A DNA stretch of 56,520 bases from a virus: the IMG/VR virus record IMGVR_UViG_3300034072_001152, positions 1-56,520 of that record. One strand, given 5' to 3'. This document shows, in pieces, positions 8,956 to 16,518 of the stretch; the first letter of the stretch is position 1; every line of letters starts with the position of its first letter. The notes below the pieces were generated by a model. That model had not been told where the DNA came from, made no database searches, and was given only the letters and a program-made list of their open reading frames with translations. The translations under genes were made by a program, and so were the position numbers.

Positions 8956-9648
8956 TCACGCAGCGGCCCGCCAGCCAAGCCGGTCGCGCCAAGGTCGCCC
9001 CACTTTCAGCCACGAATTGCTGCGCGCTCGGACATAGGGGGCAAAGGCGTCTTTCACCACGCACCCTTCCAAGCCCGCCGCCCACATTTCACCGGCCATC
9101 TCGATCGCCTCATCAACGTGCCAGACTTCCCGGTGAGGCAGGACGCGGACGGCTTGGCGGCCTTCGTCACGGCCACGGCTGCCCGGCCGCCATGTCCACA
9201 TATGTTCGGCGTCTGTCTCCACTGCTAGGGCCAGTGCTTGCAGGCGTTGCTTGCGCTGCCACCACGGCTGAGACGATCCGCCCCGCATCCAATCCTCGAA
9301 GCTGAGGCAGTCGAAAGCGTAGAACGTGCCCGCCTCTCCCCCGAATTTCCATTCGCGCTCGCACCAGGCTTTCGTTGTGGCGAGGGTGTCCGGCCCGTCA
9401 CCGACGCAGAATTCGCCGTCGATCATCAGCGGCTCGCCTGCGATGCGCTCAAATGCCGCAAGCTCGTGAAGGATATGGCCCACACCTTCGATAGGGATAC
9501 CCCCTCGCGTCCATAGTCCGGGCCTGCCTTCCCAGTCGCGGATATACAGCGCGCGGAAACCATCGTGCTTGGTTTCGATCACGGCACCGTCTGGCAGGTT
9601 GCGGCCATCCCATGCACCGACGAGCTGGCAAAGTTCGGGCGGGGTCAT
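8956..9648 (-). CDS. ATP-dependent DNA ligase, adenylation domain, 230 aa
   Basis: The nucleotidyltransferase core of ATP-dependent ligases is visible in order: motif I (ETKHDGFRALYI, with Lys27 as the expected adenylated residue), motif III (LMIDGEFCV), motif IIIa (FYAFDCLSF), motif IV (EGCVVKD) and motif V (SNSWLKVG). It seals nicks using ATP. The length fits an adenylation domain with no or a minimal OB-fold, so it is a compact form. ATG 9648 overlaps the upstream stop in an ATGA, indicating translational coupling. GGGATAGGGG abuts the stop. With the clamp-like gene upstream it forms a replication or repair accessory module. Confidence 0.8.
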   Translation of the reverse strand: MTPPELCQLVGAWDGRNLPDGAVIETKHDGFRALYIRDWEGRPGLWTRGGIPIEGVGHILHELAAFERIAGEPLMIDGEFCVGDGPDTLATTKAWCEREWKFGGEAGTFYAFDCLSFEDWMRGGSSQPWWQRKQRLQALALAVETDAEHMWTWRPGSRGRDEGRQAVRVLPHREVWHVDEAIEMAGEMWAAGLEGCVVKDAFAPYVRARSNSWLKVGRPWRDRLGWRAAA

Positions 9649-10286
9649 GGCTGCACCCCGATTTTGCGCATCAGGTCGCGCCAATCCATGAAGCACCACG
9701 AACAGCCGTTTTCGTCATCTAGGGCCGGGAACGCCTCATCGGCGGAATACTCGGGCGCATCCTCGCATTCGCACCATTGGCTCTCGCACTCTTCGCAGTA
9801 GGGATGAGCGGGGCCACATTCCTCTTCGATTGCGCTGAGAATGTCGTCAATGTGCTCGCCGACCGTCTCGCCATCCGACCAGTTGCTTTCGGCCCATCCG
9901 CTATGAACGCGCACGACATGGAAGTTCGGGCGCTGGTTGATAGTGAAGATGCGCAAGAGCCGCAGCCCGTCGCCGAAAGAGCATTCGCAGACGTAGGGCG
10001 TGAGCATCCCGCTATCGCCATCCGTCCACAGCGTCCCGAGAAAGGGTTGCTCGATCACATCCTTCAGCATCTGCAAATTCAGCAGATCGCCAATCACCAT
10101 GTCACGCGCAGCTTTTGCGGGCACCACGTTTGCGCGCCAGTGCGGCTGCGGATTGTAAACGCGCCCATCCACTTCAAGCATGACGCTTTCCGGGTTCGGC
10201 CCATCGCCCACTACGGTCGCATAGTCGCGTCGGTCATCTCGCACCACGACAACGCGCTGTCCGATCTCAAGCTGTTCCATCGTCAT
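9645..10286 (-). CDS. Hypothetical protein with Cys-rich acidic C-terminal part, 213 aa
   Basis: Coupled by ATGA overlaps to the genes on both sides. The N-terminal 60 residues look like a small beta-barrel (QRVVVVRDDRRDYATVVG). The C-terminal part contains a cluster of Cys (YCEECESQWCECE and later CSWC) that could bind zinc. Its place between the clamp-like gene and the ligase suggests a shared DNA-processing role, but no family is recognised. Confidence 0.7.
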   Translation of the reverse strand: MTMEQLEIGQRVVVVRDDRRDYATVVGDGPNPESVMLEVDGRVYNPQPHWRANVVPAKAARDMVIGDLLNLQMLKDVIEQPFLGTLWTDGDSGMLTPYVCECSFGDGLRLLRIFTINQRPNFHVVRVHSGWAESNWSDGETVGEHIDDILSAIEEECGPAHPYCEECESQWCECEDAPEYSADEAFPALDDENGCSWCFMDWRDLMRKIGVQP

Positions 10287-10438
10287 TCCCCTGCTAGGGT
10301 CTGAACGGGGATAGCCCCGCCGCCCTGTTCAACCTTGCGCGCCCAGAATTCGGCGCGCAGCTTCCCGGCATTGGCGCGGGCGTGCTCGGATAGCAGCCTG
10401 TCGCGCCTCTGCTCGATCGTTTCCAGCCCGCCGATCAT
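10283..10438 (-). CDS. Small hypothetical protein, 51 aa
   Basis: A short Arg/Glu/Ala-rich helical frame that exactly fills the gap between the clamp-like gene and 9645-10286, with ATGA overlaps at both ends (ATG 10438 overlaps the upstream stop; its TGA overlaps ATG 10286). The double coupling is the main support for it being real. No motif is recognised. Confidence 0.6.
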   Translation of the reverse strand: MIGGLETIEQRRDRLLSEHARANAGKLRAEFWARKVEQGGGAIPVQTLAGE

Positions 10439-12849
10439 GCCGCGCCCGCCTCAGCCGCGATAGCCCCAACCGGGGTAGCGGGTGCCGTCAGCGCTTCGAT
10501 CTCGGCCCAAAGCTCGGCGTTTTCAGTCTCGGCCATCTCGGCGCGGCGCTCCAAGGCGGTGACAAGCCCGCGCATCTCGTCACGCATCGCCTTGGCCTCG
10601 GCGGCCTCTTGCTCGGCAAGGCGGGCGCGGTCCTGAACGGCGCGTTCCCGGTTCTCCACGCCCCGCACATAAGTCGCCGCGCTTGTCTCGATCGCCTCGG
10701 CATTGGCCTTTGCGGCATCGCGCTCGGCTTTCACGCGCTGATATTCGGCCTCGGTCGTTTCGGCCATGTCGCGGAAGGCGGCCGCGCCGGCGACGGCATA
10801 GCGCCGCGCCTTCCGTTCCGCCCAGGCGCGGCGGATCGCCCGTTCATGCGCTGGGGTCCGCTTGGGCCGTGCGGATGCGACGGGTAGGGCCGCAAGCAAG
10901 GCTTCGATCTCGGCGAGGCGCGCCCGGACGGCTGCGATAGGGTCCGGGTCGGCATCGCAAGGCGTCTCAGCCGCGACAGGGGCCGCAACGGGCGCGATTT
11001 CGGGCATCGGGGCGGCATGGGTAGCGGGCGCGGGCTCGCCATCGCAGGGAAGGGCCGTTTCCGGGGCGCTGGCGGTATTTCCGATTTCAGCGGAAATAGC
11101 TTCCACGGTAGGGGCCGCCGCTTCGATCGCCGGCGCCTCAGTCATGATAGCCTCGCCCGCCAGCGCCGCCGCGACTTGTTCCCGGCTGACATATTCCCGC
11201 GCCGCACCCGCCTTCGGGCATCGGCCATCCTTGCCGACACAGAGCAAGCGAGAGTCGCCTTGTTCATAGCACCAGGCCGACACGTAACGCGCCCGGCCAT
11301 CGGCGCCGGGGATCTCGATCACTTCCCACACCGAGTCCCCGATCAGCGCCGCCACTTGTTCCTTGCTCAAGTGAATCTGGGTAGCCCCGGAATTGACCGC
11401 GACGGGATAGCGGCGGTCGCCTTCCACGGTGACGGAATAGTCGGGCTCGATCGCCGGGCCGCCTGCCGGCATCAGGATTGAATAGCTGCCTTCCATGACT
11501 TCATCGAAGGCGGGGATAGTGATTTCCCGCTCGCAAAGCGCTTCCCAGTCTTGCACCGTTTCGGTTCGGGCCGGGTGCGTGACATAGCCGCCCACGGTAA
11601 GGCCCAGCACTCGCTCGCCTTCCGTCTGGATATGTCCCCAGGTTCGGGCAAGCGTGCTGCCGGGCGCATCATTGACCCGCTCAGCCTTCGCATTGTAGCT
11701 CGCCACGCTCGGCAAGCCTTGCCCCTCGGCTAGCGCCTTCAGATATTCCCGGGCATCATAGCGAGACATGCCATCGCTGTAGCGATAGCCCTTGCGCGGC
11801 TCGCTATCCTTCGCGAGCATCATGGCGCACCAGGCGAGTCCGGGATCGCTGGCAGCCGCGCCGAAATAGCGCTTCTCGCCCTCTTGCCACTCGACAGCCA
11901 CCGGCGCGGCCTTGGCGAAGGCTTCCATGGCGGCAAGCGGGCGGCCCGGCATCATGTCAGGGAAAAGCGGGGCCTCGCCTTGACTGGTAGGGGTCGCCAT
12001 GCCTTCAAAGGCGCGCGGCCAATCGGGAAAAGTCCCGTCGATCAGCTTCGACACGATCCGCACCGGGCCGAACCGCACCGCGACCTTTCCCGCGCTGTCA
12101 TTACCGAACCGGGATAGGGTGACAGCCTCGCCCGCGTCATAGATCTTCGCCGCTGCGAGGATCACGGCCCCGGTCTTGCGCGGCAAGATTGCATCCTGCC
12201 AGCCTGCCAGCCCTGCCGGCATCGGACGCGATGCGGCGGCCATGTTGCTGCCATCGGTCGCCACCATCACAAGACTATCGCGCCCGGCCATGTCGCGGGC
12301 CTGCATTGCATAGCCGTTCAGATAATAGCGCGTCTCTTCAGTCGACACGGCGGGCGCGAGCGCCTTCAGATCCGCAAGGAATTGCCCGGCCGGGATAGGG
12401 GCGGACATGTCAGGCGCGGGGACATATGCCAGCGCCGGGAACAATTCGGCGTCATGGCCGCGCAGGGCCCAGACACCGCGCCCGGCCTTCAGCGTCGCCC
12501 GGTTGCTGTCTGTCTGTGTCAGCCGCACCCGGTCGCTATCCTTGCGAGCCTTTGCCAGCGCATCGGAAAGCGGCCCCGCATCCAAGCACAGGCGGCCCGG
12601 CTCGATTGTCTCGCCAGCATCGGCTTGCAGCTCGATACGCGCCAAGATGTCCAAATCGGTCCCGGACAGGGTGACGCGGCCGCAAGGTTCCACTTCGATC
12701 AGCAGTGCCGACAAAACCGGGATAGAGTTGCGCCGCTCGATCACCTTGGACGCGAGCAGCTTTGCCGCGTTGGCGAATTCGGCGGCGTTGAGGGTGACGA
12801 TTGCCCGCGCATCGGTTGCGGTTTCCGGGCTCATGGTTTCGTGTTGCAT
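10435..12849 (-). CDS. DNA polymerase III beta-clamp-like protein with long C-terminal extension, 804 aa
   Basis: Residues about 10-370 match the sliding clamp fold: near the start ASKVIERRNSIPVLSALLIE and LSGTDLDILARIE are typical of DnaN, followed by further repeats (LKAGRGVWALRGHDAELFP; VRIVSKLIDGTFPDWPRAF). Clamps are about 370 residues, so some 430 residues are extra. The extension has a middle region of unknown type, a Pro/Ala/Glu linker, and a long Ala/Glu/Arg coiled coil near the end. Start ATG 12849 is chosen for its AAAGGAAACGAAT ribosome site. Many GGGRTAGGGG motifs lie inside the gene in different frames. It could replace or compete with the host clamp during replication. The clamp call is firm for the N-terminal part only. 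Confidence 0.75.
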   Translation of the reverse strand: MQHETMSPETATDARAIVTLNAAEFANAAKLLASKVIERRNSIPVLSALLIEVEPCGRVTLSGTDLDILARIELQADAGETIEPGRLCLDAGPLSDALAKARKDSDRVRLTQTDSNRATLKAGRGVWALRGHDAELFPALAYVPAPDMSAPIPAGQFLADLKALAPAVSTEETRYYLNGYAMQARDMAGRDSLVMVATDGSNMAAASRPMPAGLAGWQDAILPRKTGAVILAAAKIYDAGEAVTLSRFGNDSAGKVAVRFGPVRIVSKLIDGTFPDWPRAFEGMATPTSQGEAPLFPDMMPGRPLAAMEAFAKAAPVAVEWQEGEKRYFGAAASDPGLAWCAMMLAKDSEPRKGYRYSDGMSRYDAREYLKALAEGQGLPSVASYNAKAERVNDAPGSTLARTWGHIQTEGERVLGLTVGGYVTHPARTETVQDWEALCEREITIPAFDEVMEGSYSILMPAGGPAIEPDYSVTVEGDRRYPVAVNSGATQIHLSKEQVAALIGDSVWEVIEIPGADGRARYVSAWCYEQGDSRLLCVGKDGRCPKAGAAREYVSREQVAAALAGEAIMTEAPAIEAAAPTVEAISAEIGNTASAPETALPCDGEPAPATHAAPMPEIAPVAAPVAAETPCDADPDPIAAVRARLAEIEALLAALPVASARPKRTPAHERAIRRAWAERKARRYAVAGAAAFRDMAETTEAEYQRVKAERDAAKANAEAIETSAATYVRGVENRERAVQDRARLAEQEAAEAKAMRDEMRGLVTALERRAEMAETENAELWAEIEALTAPATPVGAIAAEAGAA

Positions 12850-12961
12850 ATTCGTTTCCTTTGTCATGCCTTTGCTCATCAGCGGGCGGCCAAGGCGAGC
12901 CGGTCCCGGACGCGCGCTGGCCGGGATAGGGGCGCGCGTTTCGCTTGAATCGGGGTAGGTG

Positions 12962-13162
12962 TCAGTAATCGAAGCGCCGGAACGTGAGGCGGTGCGCGAA
13001 GTCGCGGCCCTCGTCATAAGCCTCGTCAAGCTCCGTATAATTGTCATCGTCATCGCGCGCCGGATCCGCCCATGTGAAGTCTGAGCGGAATTCCAGCATT
13101 CCAAGGATGAAAGCGCCCCAGCGTGTGCGCGGGTTGAAGCGGGCTATTGCAGAATGAAACAC
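12962..13162 (-). CDS. Hypothetical protein, 66 aa, GTG start
   Basis: Start GTG 13162 follows a clear GAAAGGAAAGACC ribosome site; the open frame extends left of it without a good site. The protein is mixed, with an acidic middle (ARDDDDNYTELDEAYDEG) and aromatic ends. GGGGTAGGTG directly abuts the stop. No function can be assigned. Confidence 0.6.
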   Translation of the reverse strand: MFHSAIARFNPRTRWGAFILGMLEFRSDFTWADPARDDDDNYTELDEAYDEGRDFAHRLTFRRFDY

Positions 13163-13193
13163 GGTCTTTCCTTTCGATAAATCAGGGTAGGGG

Positions 13194-13568
13194 TCAAATA
13201 TGCCCCTCGCACCATTCTGGAACGGTTGCCGCCACGGTCGCGCCCGCCTTGGCCTTATCCTCATCGCTCAGGCCTTCCGGCCATGTGGGCGAGCTGTGTG
13301 CATGGGCGCGCCCGGCCTTTGTGTGCTCGCCCAGGCGGCCGCCCTTGCGGATGGTGACGGGAAAGAGCGTGCGCCGCAGCCATTCGGAATCGCTGGTGAA
13401 TTGCAGGGGATAGGGGCGGCCATCATCGCGCGGCTTCTTGCTCCACAAGGGGCGATGATCGCCGGTAAAGCGGTGGAGATAGGACCGCAGCGCATCTTGT
13501 TGCAGCGCGGGCGGCAAGAGATCGCCGCGCACCATGGCCGGGCCGGTGTATCCGTTGAAATCGGGCAT
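13194..13568 (-). CDS. Hypothetical protein, 124 aa
   Basis: ATG 13568 is preceded by AAGGAAATTGCG. The protein begins PDFNGYTGPAMVRGD and is Arg/Pro/Trp-rich without a membrane segment. The motif AGGGTAGGGG abuts its stop. It belongs to a row of small soluble proteins of unknown role in the leftward accessory block. Confidence 0.65.
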   Translation of the reverse strand: MPDFNGYTGPAMVRGDLLPPALQQDALRSYLHRFTGDHRPLWSKKPRDDGRPYPLQFTSDSEWLRRTLFPVTIRKGGRLGEHTKAGRAHAHSSPTWPEGLSDEDKAKAGATVAATVPEWCEGHI

Positions 13569-13698
13569 CGCAATTTCCTTTTCCATGCGGGCAAAGCGGC
13601 CCGCGCGCTTGGCTTTGTCGCCACGTTCCCCGCCGACTCGCGGTAGGGGACATGGCGGCCCGATCATGCGACCGGGCGCGCCTGAATTGGGGTAGGGC

Positions 13699-14265
13699 CT
13701 ATTCTTCCCCCTCTTCCACGAGATCGATCGTGCGGCCCTCCACGGCATGAAAGCAGGCGGCATGAATTCCGACTTCACACACGAAACGGCGCTCGGCGTG
13801 CGCCTCATCCTCAGCTTTGACGAGATAGCTGACGGTTTCGGTTATGCGGTAGGTTGCCAAGTCTCCGGGCCATGATTCATCTGGTTGCGCGACGGCGACC
13901 GGCGATTGATTGCCGGTAGGTTCGCCGGTTGCGGCGGCAATGGCCGATTGAATTGATAGCAGCGCATCGGCCTCTTCAGCATTGCGAGCGGGGCTAAGAG
14001 CATCCGCAGCTAACCGCAGTGCAGCCAACATCACAGGCGCGGCCTGTTGCGCCCGGTGAATTGCCACAGTGGAGTCAAGATCGCCGGGGCCATGGACAAG
14101 GCTCACTTCGCGCTCGATTTCGTCCCCGGTGACTTCATCCCAAAGGAACGCGCCCACTTCGCCATTGTCGAATTTGTCGCGGGCTTCCCGCGCGTTTGCC
14201 GCTTCGACTTGCCAGAATTCACGGATGGGGCTTTCCGCCGTGGTTTCGATGATAAACAGAGGCAT
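13699..14265 (-). CDS. Hypothetical acidic protein, 188 aa
   Basis: Start ATG 14265 (MPLFIIETT) is chosen because GGAGATTGACGCA precedes it. The first 60 residues and the last 60 each look like a short alpha/beta module with an Ala-rich helical linker between. The end is strongly acidic (VEEGEE). GGGGTAGGGC abuts the stop. Function unknown. Confidence 0.65.
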   Translation of the reverse strand: MPLFIIETTAESPIREFWQVEAANAREARDKFDNGEVGAFLWDEVTGDEIEREVSLVHGPGDLDSTVAIHRAQQAAPVMLAALRLAADALSPARNAEEADALLSIQSAIAAATGEPTGNQSPVAVAQPDESWPGDLATYRITETVSYLVKAEDEAHAERRFVCEVGIHAACFHAVEGRTIDLVEEGEE

Positions 14266-14406
14266 TGCGTCAATCTCCACATCATGCCGCGAATGCGCGC
14301 GGCGCGCCTAGGCCGGGTGCCTAACCAGATTCACCGCATCGCAGTAAATCGAGATAGGGGCGAAGGCCGCGACCGTGGTAGGGCGCAAGCCTTCGCCGGT
14401 AGGGGG

Positions 14407-14895
14407 TTATTCCTCTTCCTCAGCCTCGGCTTGCGCCTCAATTGCATCCCACAATTGATTGCCGATCATTTCGATCTCGCGATAAATGCCAACGCCGATC
14501 ATCTCCATCACGCCGTCATCGGGCGCGATTCCATATTCCTCGGCGGCCTCGTCCACATAGGCAACGCGCGACACATGCGAGGCCAGCCAGGCGGCGCGCT
14601 CGGCATTGTAATCCGGCACAAGCGAGTCGGCGCCCTCGGCTATAATGTCGTATCGCTCGTGTTGCCCATATTGGAGCGATTGGAGCGACTTCGCTATGTG
14701 ATCCGCTATCCCGGCGGCAAAGCGATAGGTCCAATCATTCGGCAGCATTTCACCGTTATCGTGCGCCGCGTGCAAGGCGTCCTGCATCCATTCGGGCGCG
14801 CCATCTTTCAGGCAATAGAAGCCCTCGCCATTGTCGCGGGTCTTATGCTCAAATGCATCGGCAAGAGCGCGGGCGGTTTCGATAAGGTTTGCCAT
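14407..14895 (-). CDS. Hypothetical protein, 162 aa
   Basis: A helical, acidic protein ending in EAEAEEEE, with no membrane segment. It contains a region (GFYCLKDGAPEWMQDALHAA) that resembles accessory proteins of plasmids and phages, but I cannot name the family. CGGTAGGGGG abuts the stop codon. The 111 bases between its stop and ATG 14265 hold two more copies of the polar motif and no gene. Confidence 0.65.
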   Translation of the reverse strand: MANLIETARALADAFEHKTRDNGEGFYCLKDGAPEWMQDALHAAHDNGEMLPNDWTYRFAAGIADHIAKSLQSLQYGQHERYDIIAEGADSLVPDYNAERAAWLASHVSRVAYVDEAAEEYGIAPDDGVMEMIGVGIYREIEMIGNQLWDAIEAQAEAEEEE

Positions 14896-15023
14896 CGTTT
14901 CAATTCCTATGCGGCCAGAACCGGGCCGCGCGGCTAGGCGGGTTGCCTATCGCAAGGCCCGCAATCGCAGGCCAAGGGATAGGCGGCGGGGTTGCCCCCG
15001 CGCGCCGTTAAGCGGGGATAGGG

Positions 15024-15239
15024 CTAGGCCATTGCCCCCGCCATGCTGGCATTGATGCGGGCGAGATAGTCCCCGATTGGTTCCGCGCGATACGCTCGCC
15101 CGTTCATCGAGCTGGCAAGGCGCTTGTCACTCTTGAAGAGCTCCATGGCGCACTCGCCCGAATCGCGGTGGACGATTGCCCATGAACCTTCCCATGGGCG
15201 CAAAGGGGGAAGTGCGAGCCCCTGATTCGCCGCGCCCAT
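15024..15239 (-). CDS. Hypothetical protein, 71 aa
   Basis: ATG 15239 overlaps the upstream TAA (TAATG), so translation is coupled to the 113-aa gene. The protein has a Trp-containing core (WEGSWAIVHRDSGECAM) and a helical end. GGGGATAGGG abuts the stop. No family is recognised. Confidence 0.65.
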   Translation of the reverse strand: MGAANQGLALPPLRPWEGSWAIVHRDSGECAMELFKSDKRLASSMNGRAYRAEPIGDYLARINASMAGAMA

Positions 15240-15580
15240 TATGCGGGCCCCACTTCAAGAGAGGGGGCCGCATCCATAACGCGCCAAAGCTTGTCCGGGC
15301 CGTGTCTGGCAACCAGCGATTCGACCAGCAAGCGCGCGCCAATCCAATTGAGCCCTTGCGCCTGGCCGTCAACGCGACCGCTAATCACGTTAGCCAGAAG
15401 GAAGGGCGCAATCCTGCCAAGCATAAGGCCCGAACGGGCACATGAGAGGCGCGGCCCTTCAAGCGCCGACTCCTCATGGATGAACAGACGGGCAAGGCGG
15501 TCACCAATCTTAATATCGAAAGCCTCGCCTGCGACCGCCACCGGGCCGTCTTCAGTGTGAATGTGGAATGTCTGGGTCAT
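15239..15580 (-). CDS. Hypothetical protein, 113 aa
   Basis: A soluble alpha/beta protein of the leftward accessory operon. Start ATG 15580 lies one base after the stop of the small membrane protein at 15582. A helical C-terminal half (LLVESLVARHGPDKLWRVM) is apparent. No catalytic motif is seen. Confidence 0.65.
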   Translation of the reverse strand: MTQTFHIHTEDGPVAVAGEAFDIKIGDRLARLFIHEESALEGPRLSCARSGLMLGRIAPFLLANVISGRVDGQAQGLNWIGARLLVESLVARHGPDKLWRVMDAAPSLEVGPA

Positions 15581-15581
15581 G

Positions 15582-15704
15582 TCAGGGCCTTTCGTTCATC
15601 AGGGTGCGCCACGCCTTCAGGGCCGCGCGCAAGCTATGGGCGATGGATGCGAGCGCGATTGCGCCCGCGACATAGAATAGGGTGGAGATTGCGAGGGTGA
15701 GCAT
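15582..15704 (-). CDS. Small membrane protein, 40 aa
   Basis: A 40-codon frame with TAATG coupling to the upstream gene and a stop one base before the next ATG. It consists of one hydrophobic helix (LTLAISTLFYVAGAIALASI) and a basic cytoplasmic tail. Such single-pass peptides occur as lysis, exclusion or assembly factors, but nothing here decides between them. Confidence 0.6.
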   Translation of the reverse strand: MLTLAISTLFYVAGAIALASIAHSLRAALKAWRTLMNERP

Positions 15705-15955
15705 TAGGCTTGCCACTGCGCGAAGATGGCACCCAACGGCTTGCCCGCCTTGCTGACAAGATCAGCGCGCAGCATGTCGCTTGCTACCTGCTCCCATGTC
15801 GAGCGCTGCAGGGCTTGCAGCACATGCTTAGGGACGGGGAGCTTTGCCAGCTCGCCAAAGTCAGGGATGCGCATCATGTTTTCGTGCCGATACGGCGGCA
15901 CATTGCGGGCAATCACATTGCCGATTGCGCTAACTTGATAGGTGAGTGTGAACAT
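15704..15955 (-). CDS. Hypothetical protein, 83 aa
   Basis: Start ATG 15955 (MFTLTYQVS) follows a purine-rich AAAGGCAAGGCA site; a longer frame to 15979 is less likely. Mixed alpha/beta protein with a helical C-terminal half. Its stop overlaps the next start. No function recognised. Confidence 0.6.
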   Translation of the reverse strand: MFTLTYQVSAIGNVIARNVPPYRHENMMRIPDFGELAKLPVPKHVLQALQRSTWEQVASDMLRADLVSKAGKPLGAIFAQWQA

Positions 15956-15994
15956 TGCCTTGCCTTTCAAATGCGCCATGCCGGGCGCGCGGGA

Positions 15995-16183
15995 TTAAGT
16001 GCGAATTGCCGCCATCGCGGCGAACAGGTTGTGGCGGCCATTGAGAAGCTGTTCGGGAACCGGGCGGCCCTCGCGCTCAAAACTTTCGATGCGCGCCGTT
16101 GCCCGATTGTAAGCTGCAGCTTCCGCCGCGCTGATCACTGCGCCCGTATAGAGCCTGTCACCTGCTTTAAGGGGGTTGGCCAT
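15995..16183 (-). CDS. Hypothetical helical protein, 62 aa
   Basis: First gene of the leftward accessory block. ATG 16183 is preceded by a GGCAAGGCAAG site. An Ala/Arg/Glu-rich helix makes up most of the protein. It follows the 335-bp gap that probably carries the block's promoter. Confidence 0.6.
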   Translation of the reverse strand: MANPLKAGDRLYTGAVISAAEAAAYNRATARIESFEREGRPVPEQLLNGRHNLFAAMAAIRT

Positions 16184-16518
16184 TGCTTGCCTTGCCGCGG
16201 TTTGGGGAGAGACTTAGCGCCTCTCCCCTTCCCGCCCTTTCCTTTCAAGTGCTGCCAAGCGGACAGCGCGCGTCTTTCGTTTCAAATGCTGATTAGGTCA
16301 GCGCCATGTGTCGCTAAATACGCTCGCCAGAATTGAACGCAAGTAAAAAATGCGCGCCCATAGCTCGAGCTGGCACAATAGGCGCGCCTGGTGGAGCGTA
16401 TCGGGCGCGGGTAAATTGCGGTTCCTACCTAGAGAGAGCAGATCATGATAGCGCTGTGGAACCTCAAAGTTTGGCTCTGACCTAGTTTTACTGAATTAAT
16501 TCTGTTTGAGGTTTAGGT
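16184..16518. other. 335-bp non-coding gap upstream of the accessory block
   Basis: No convincing gene is present. The gap holds an 8-bp stem hairpin with a 9-base loop (GGGGAGAG at 16204-16211 and CTCTCCCC at 16221-16228) and two purine-rich leader-like copies of GCNNTTGAAA on the minus strand near 16240 and 16285. It also holds a candidate leftward promoter and, beside the HNH stop at 16519, an 8-bp inverted repeat (ACCTCAAA 16461-16468 and TTTGAGGT 16505-16512) around an A+T-rich loop. Confidence 0.6.
16315..16342 (-). promoter_or_regulatory. Candidate leftward promoter of the accessory block
   Basis: On the minus strand TTGCGT (16342-16337) is followed after 16 bases by TATTTA (16320-16315), a fair sigma-70 type match. 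Transcription would start near 16308 and enter the gene at 16183. Prediction by eye only. Confidence 0.35.

Larger units (their letters stand above)
8234..15023 (+). repeat. Dispersed strand-polar motif GGGRTAGGGG
   Basis: About 26 close matches to GGG(A/G)TAGGG(G) occur between 8.2 and 15.0 kb, all in the same orientation on the plus strand. Clear copies start near 8234, 8945, 10882, 12110, 12392, 12923, 12952, 13184, 13408, 13689, 14397, 14983 and 15014. Seven abut stop codons of leftward genes (8244, 8956, 12962, 13194, 13699, 14407, 15024). Others fall inside coding sequence in all three reading frames, and a few lie in rightward genes at 6.2-6.7 kb. The motif is sparse in the rest of the genome. 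Function unknown. Confidence 0.8.

Noticed and set aside
8234-15023. GGGRTAGGGG as a by-product of codon usage
   Set aside because: It falls in all three frames, in genes of both directions and in non-coding gaps, always in the same DNA orientation.
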